Assembly (NCBI GenBank): GCA_031264895.1
Contig: JAISDI010000149.1
Coordinates: 1-5,260, forward strand
DNA from: Endomicrobium sp.
GTDB lineage: Bacteria; Elusimicrobiota; Endomicrobiia; Endomicrobiales; Endomicrobiaceae
Length of the DNA: 5,260 nucleotides
Direction of reading: 5' to 3'
The notes under the pieces are model-generated. The model did not search any database, was not told the origin of the DNA, and saw only the letters and a program-made list of their open reading frames with translations. Shown piece by piece: positions 4,838 through 5,260 of this stretch. How positions within the stretch are numbered: the first letter of the stretch is position 1; each line of letters opens with the position of its first letter. Position numbers and translations under genes: made by a program.

Positions 4838-5260
4838 AAATATCAGAGTAGTCGATCCGTCGCAGAATAAAGACGGAATCGAAGATTTATTTGCAGAAGG
4901 CGGCAAAATCGTTTCAAGATTGTCCGGAGCGCCGGACAGAGTTGTCGACGGGAAAAATAAAATTGCAGTTCCGGGTCTCATAGACGTTCACGCCCATCTA
5001 AGAGAGCCGGGACAAGAAGGCAAAGAAACGATTAAAACCGGAACGCGCGCTGCTGCAAAAGGCGGCATAACGACGGTTTTTTGTATGCCAAACACAAAAC
5101 CCGTAATAGATAATGCTCCGACCGTTGAATTTATACTTTTAAAAGCGCAGAAAGAAGGGGCTATAAACGTTTTCCCTATAGGCTGCGCGACTAAAGGTTC
5201 AAAAGGCGAAGAACTTTCGGAAATAGGCGTTTTGAAAAAAGCGGGAATCATAGCAATAAG
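4821..5260 (+). CDS. pyrC: Dihydroorotase PyrC, N-terminal part, 3' end cut by window
   Basis: PyrC closes carbamoyl-aspartate to dihydroorotate, the step after PyrB. The frame from ATG 4821 runs open to the window edge, giving 146 complete codons of a protein that is usually about 420-430 residues. The N-terminal strand region MRLRIKNIRVVDP leads to PGLIDVHAHLREPG (His57 and His59), the first metal-binding HxH of the amidohydrolase fold. Next come ETIKTGTRAAAKGGITT and CMPNTKP (residues 88-94), a conserved part of the class I dihydroorotase active site. The later metal ligands lie outside the window. The gene starts within the last 17 bases of pyrB in a different frame, so the two are almost certainly cotranscribed and translationally coupled. 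The HLREPG motif and overall form point to the Bacillus-type enzyme rather than the shorter E. coli type. Confidence 0.95.
   Translation, partial: MRLRIKNIRVVDPSQNKDGIEDLFAEGGKIVSRLSGAPDRVVDGKNKIAVPGLIDVHAHLREPGQEGKETIKTGTRAAAKGGITTVFCMPNTKPVIDNAPTVEFILLKAQKEGAINVFPIGCATKGSKGEELSEIGVLKKAGIIAI

Overview
The window is a stretch of nucleotide-biosynthesis genes, all on the + strand: 3' part of purQ, a small cysteine-rich membrane-anchored protein, purD (interrupted by an in-frame stop), purE, pyrR, a 430-base repeat-filled spacer, pyrB, and the 5' part of pyrC. The window edges cut purQ at its N-terminus and pyrC at its C-terminus. The DNA is A+T-rich bacterial sequence with tight gene packing, Shine-Dalgarno-like sites and an ATCase of the PyrI-independent kind. 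The mixture of AT-rich coding DNA, GTCAT...ATC hairpin repeats and TAATTAC heptads reminds me of Elusimicrobiota/Endomicrobium-type genomes, but that is an impression from memory and not a demonstrated placement.

Layout. Positions 1-2921 are the purine block: PurQ feeds ammonia to FGAM synthase, PurD makes GAR from phosphoribosylamine and glycine, and PurE handles the carboxylation step to CAIR. Gaps are 21 and 10 bases, and purD and purE overlap by 17 bases, so this looks like one transcript. pyrR follows one base after purE and probably belongs to the same transcript. Positions 3463-3892 hold no gene. They contain four hairpin repeats, and a 25-base inverted repeat (23 of 25 matching) lies at their two ends. 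pyrB and pyrC follow, overlapping by 17 bases, and carry out the second and third steps of pyrimidine synthesis (carbamoyl aspartate, then dihydroorotate).

The most notable observation is purD. It has the full expected length (427 codons) and is in one continuous frame, but codon 249 is TAA. Both halves are well conserved, so this is a single-substitution nonsense change, a sequence error, or a gene expressed as two pieces or by readthrough. Second is the pyrR-pyrB spacer, whose ends and internal hairpins look like a non-coding mobile or repeat element, with compensatory base changes between hairpin copies. I found no evidence of an undescribed defence, mobile or biosynthetic system; the region is mostly ordinary housekeeping.
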